Shown here: positions 43,556 to 46,158 of the stretch, piece after piece
Position numbering within the stretch: the first letter of the stretch is position 1
Layout of the letters: the number at the start of each line of letters is the position of its first letter
Source of the DNA: Micromonospora tarensis
Lineage (GTDB): Bacteria; Actinomycetota; Actinomycetes; Mycobacteriales; Micromonosporaceae
Length of the DNA: 46,158 nucleotides
NCBI RefSeq assembly: GCF_016803395.1
Contig: NZ_JAEVHL010000026.1
Location: forward strand, 1 to 46,158
Direction of reading: 5' to 3'
Program-made: the position numbers and the translations under genes
Notes under the pieces: model-generated
The model's input: only the letters and a program-made list of their open reading frames with translations
What the model was told of the DNA's origin: nothing
Database searches by the model: none

Positions 43556-46158
43556 GTGAGCAAACGGCCGAACACGGCGGGCTCCTTCCTGTCGCGGCTG
43601 CGCCGGCCGGCCAGCCGGCTTCAGGACATGCCGATCTGGTCCAAGCTCGGTCTCATCATGATCGTGCCGACCATCGCCACGGTCGTGGTGGGCACCAGTG
43701 GTCTGGTCGACCACGTGGAGACGCTCAACAATGCCAACCGGGCCGGCGACCTGGCCAACCTGTCGAGCTACTCGGGTGACCTGGTCGACACCCTGCAGGA
43801 CGAGCGGACCGCCGCCGTGCTGCTGCTGGGTGCGGACGGGACGCAGCCGACGGCGCAGTACCAGGAGGCCTACAACCGGGTGAACTCCCGGGTGGACCAG
43901 CGGACGGGCCCCTACCGGCAGCAGCGCGCCGAGATCGAGGACCTGCCGGGCAGCCTGGAGGTTCTGCTCGACGGCATCGACCAGAACCTGCGCGACCTGT
44001 CCGGCGTCCGCAGTCAGGTGTTCAACGGCAAGCTCGCGCTCACCGAGACCGTGCAGGCGTACGAGGGTCTGATCAGTGACCTGCTCGCCATCCGCGACTC
44101 GGCCACGCAGCTCGCCGGTGACAACGACCTGAGCGACCGGATGCGCGCCGCCGCGGCGGTCGCCCGGGAGAAGGAGTTCCTGGCCGTACGCCGGGTCGTG
44201 GTGCACCGTGCGCTGGGCGTCAAGGGTGGAAAGCGTCTCACCCCGGCGCTGCGCACCGACTACATCGCCAGTGGCACCGGTCAGCAGCAGGCGCTGCAGA
44301 GCTTCAAGGCCGTGGCCACCCCGGACGACGCGAAGTTCCACGACCAGACCGTCGCGGGTGGCGACCGCCGGGAGGCGCAGAACTACACCGGCTGGATCGA
44401 CGGCAACACCACAGGCGACATGCGCAACGCGCCGTTCGGTCCGGACCAGTGGGAGTCCGCGATGACGGCCAACGCCAAGCTGATCCGCACCGTCGAGACG
44501 CGGCTCGACAACGAGGTGGTCAACGAGGCCGACGCACTCCGGTCGGACGTCCAACGCCAGGTGTTCCTGGAGACCGGCCTGCTGCTCAGCATGCTGCTGC
44601 TGGCCATCCTCTTCGCGTACCTGGTGGCCCGCTCGATGGCCCGCTCGCTCCGCGAGCTGCGGCAGGGCGCGCTCTCCGTCGCCCAGTACGGGCTGCCCCA
44701 GGCGGTGGCCCGACTGCGTGACCCGCAGGTCGTCGGTCAGCTCTCCCCGGTGCAGTTGGCCAACCAGATCGCCGAACCGTTGCCGGTCCGCAGCAAGGAC
44801 GAGTTCGGCCAGGTGACCGAGGCGTTCAACGCCGTCCACCTGGAAGCCGTCCGCACGGCCGCCGAGCAGGCGGCACTGCGTGCCTCCGTCGCGACCATGT
44901 TCGTCAACCTGGCCCGCCGTTCGCAGATCCTGGTCGACCGCCTCATCGGGCACCTCGACCGGCTGGAGCGCGGCGAGGAGGACCCGGACCGGCTGGCGGA
45001 GCTGTTCCAGCTCGACCACCTGGCCACCCGGATGCGCCGCAACGACGAGAACCTGCTGGTGCTCGCCGGTGCCGACTCCACCCGTGTGCAGCGTGAGCCG
45101 GCCGCTCTGATCGACGTGCTGCGCGCCGCGCAGTCCGAGGTCGAGCACTACACCCGGATCGAGTTCGGGGTCATCGACCGCGACATCGAGGTCGCCGCGC
45201 ACGCGGTCAACGACCTGGTGCACCTCGTCGCCGAGCTGTTCGACAACGCCACGGCGTTCTCGCCGCCCGACTCGCAGGTCATGGTCGAGGCTCGTCGGGT
45301 GGGTGACCGCTCCTCGCTGTACGTCGAGGACCGTGGCATCGGCATCAGCGCCGAGCAGTTGCACGACCTCAACGAGCGGCTCGCGACGCCACCGCAGGTG
45401 GACGTGGCCGTCTCCCGGATGATGGGCCTGGTCGTGGTCGCCCGGCTGGCATCCCGGCACGGTGTCCGGGTCGAGCTGCGCCCCGGCAGCGACCGTGGCA
45501 CGGTCGCCGACGTGACCCTGCCCACCTCGGTGCTGGTGCCCCGGGCGCTCTCCGGTCGGGTGCAGCAGCCGCCGGCGCTGCCCGCGGCCGGCGGGCCGCA
45601 GCAGGGCGGTCCCGCGCCGGTCTTCGGAGCGCTGCCCGCGCTGGGTAACGGCCCCCGCCCGAGCGAGTCCGGTAACCAGGTCACCCTCGGCGGTCGGCCG
45701 TTCGAGCCGGCATCGCGCAACGGCGCCGGCACCCCCGCCAACGCCGGCGGGTACCGTTCGATGCCGGCATGGTCCGATCTGACCGGCGCGGCCGGGACGA
45801 ACGGTGTCAACGGTGGCGACGGGTTCACCCCGCGGCCGGCCAACGGCCAGCCGATCGACCCGCTGCCGCAGCGCCGGGCCGGGGACGACACCCCGACCAC
45901 CGGCCAGCAGCCGTCGATTCCCCGGCAGCTGCCGAGCAGCCCCGAGACGCACCCGTACTCGGCGCCGCCGGTCTCCGCGCAGCCCTACTCCGGTGCGCCG
46001 GTCTCCGCCTCGCCGACGTCCAGCCAGCCGTACTCCGCGCAGCCCTACTCCGGTGCGCCGTACGGTGGCCCGCCGGTCTCCGCCGCCCCGGCCTCCGGGC
46101 AGCCGTACGGTGGCCCGCCGGTGTCCGCGGCGCCGGTCTCCGCCTCGCCGGCGTCCGG
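43556..46158 (+). CDS. Nitrate/nitrite-sensor-type histidine kinase-like protein (CvnA-type), partial
   Basis: The start of a large membrane sensor that runs off the window (867 codons present). After a basic N-terminus, a first membrane helix (KLGLIMIVPTIATVVVGTSG near residue 33) precedes an extracellular helical NIT-type sensor domain. A second helix (TGLLLSMLLLAILFAYLVAR near 341), a HAMP-like linker, and an ATPase domain follow, with LVAELFDNATAFSPP (N box) near 561, VEDRGIGIS near 590 and MMGLVVVARLASRHGV near 623. The dimerisation block FVNLARRSQILVDRLIGHLD lacks a standard phospho-acceptor histidine context. The C-terminal tail has PYSGAPVSA-type repeats. Actinobacterial homologues head conservons with roadblock, DUF742 and GTPase genes. 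GTG 43556 follows GAGGACGG. Confidence 0.9.
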   Translation, partial: MSKRPNTAGSFLSRLRRPASRLQDMPIWSKLGLIMIVPTIATVVVGTSGLVDHVETLNNANRAGDLANLSSYSGDLVDTLQDERTAAVLLLGADGTQPTAQYQEAYNRVNSRVDQRTGPYRQQRAEIEDLPGSLEVLLDGIDQNLRDLSGVRSQVFNGKLALTETVQAYEGLISDLLAIRDSATQLAGDNDLSDRMRAAAAVAREKEFLAVRRVVVHRALGVKGGKRLTPALRTDYIASGTGQQQALQSFKAVATPDDAKFHDQTVAGGDRREAQNYTGWIDGNTTGDMRNAPFGPDQWESAMTANAKLIRTVETRLDNEVVNEADALRSDVQRQVFLETGLLLSMLLLAILFAYLVARSMARSLRELRQGALSVAQYGLPQAVARLRDPQVVGQLSPVQLANQIAEPLPVRSKDEFGQVTEAFNAVHLEAVRTAAEQAALRASVATMFVNLARRSQILVDRLIGHLDRLERGEEDPDRLAELFQLDHLATRMRRNDENLLVLAGADSTRVQREPAALIDVLRAAQSEVEHYTRIEFGVIDRDIEVAAHAVNDLVHLVAELFDNATAFSPPDSQVMVEARRVGDRSSLYVEDRGIGISAEQLHDLNERLATPPQVDVAVSRMMGLVVVARLASRHGVRVELRPGSDRGTVADVTLPTSVLVPRALSGRVQQPPALPAAGGPQQGGPAPVFGALPALGNGPRPSESGNQVTLGGRPFEPASRNGAGTPANAGGYRSMPAWSDLTGAAGTNGVNGGDGFTPRPANGQPIDPLPQRRAGDDTPTTGQQPSIPRQLPSSPETHPYSAPPVSAQPYSGAPVSASPTSSQPYSAQPYSGAPYGGPPVSAAPASGQPYGGPPVSAAPVSASPAS

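Noticed and set aside
43406..45952. An 848-codon open frame on the minus strand opposite the sensor kinase
   Set aside because: High-GC DNA leaves long antisense frames open. The plus strand has clear domains and a ribosome-binding site, and the antisense product is compositionally biased with no motif.

Overview
The window is actinobacterial chromosome. GC content is above 70 percent, GTG starts are common, leaderless-looking starts occur, and the gene blocks glmU-prs-rplY-pth and metG-tatD-rsmA-ispE are classic for the phylum. Gene content and protein style point to Micromonosporaceae (Micromonospora or Salinispora-like). This is inferred from the sequence, not from a database hit.

Layout: (1) 1-8.4 kb: a divergent partial gene, metG, an uncharacterised 415-aa gene, tatD, rsmA, ispE and an ABC-F ATPase. 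The rpf gene that often sits between tatD and rsmA is absent. (2) 8.4-11.5 kb: two DUF4383 membrane paralogues with a long structured palindrome between them, then a TetR regulator and a delta-9-type fatty acid desaturase with a 29-bp operator-like palindrome. (3) 11.8-16.3 kb: tRNA-Gln, glmU, prs, rplY, pth. (4) 16.4-19.5 kb: sulfate activation (cysQ, cysD, cysN). (5) 19.7-22.1 kb: galK and galE on the minus strand, joined by tandem 59-bp repeats that encode two identical 20-aa mini-ORFs. (6) 22.2-27.3 kb: a soluble CorC-like CBS protein, trpS, a 2H phosphoesterase, a YihY/BrkB membrane protein, a short GntR regulator, an acidic hypothetical and a VOC protein. (7) 27.5-31.8 kb: a LacI regulator divergent from a GT2 / small membrane protein / GT-C-like membrane protein cluster. 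(8) 32-43.4 kb: a nucleoside uptake and salvage block: BMP lipoprotein, ATPase and two permeases, then cytidine deaminase, thymidine phosphorylase, a DUF4272 protein, an RlmA-type methyltransferase, adenosine deaminase and a uridine-kinase-like protein. (9) 43.5 kb to the end: the start of a CvnA-type sensor kinase that runs off the window.

Three signals stand out. First, two intergenic elements (8923-9019 and 38501-38595) share a 28-nt loop that is 27/28 identical and share flanking blocks, while their 19-21 bp stems are unrelated in sequence yet remain complementary within each copy. That is the covariation expected of a selected structure. Second, short ORFs with ATGA or GTGA overlaps bridge neighbouring genes before ispE, cysD, galK and the first nucleoside permease; the cysD and galK examples share an MSxRxEP start. 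Third, eight genes, including the normally essential ispE and trpS, carry apparent frameshifts. Six are restored by adding one base to a short homopolymer, so sequence error is more likely than gene decay. Frameshifted genes are annotated as intact genes with corrected ends.
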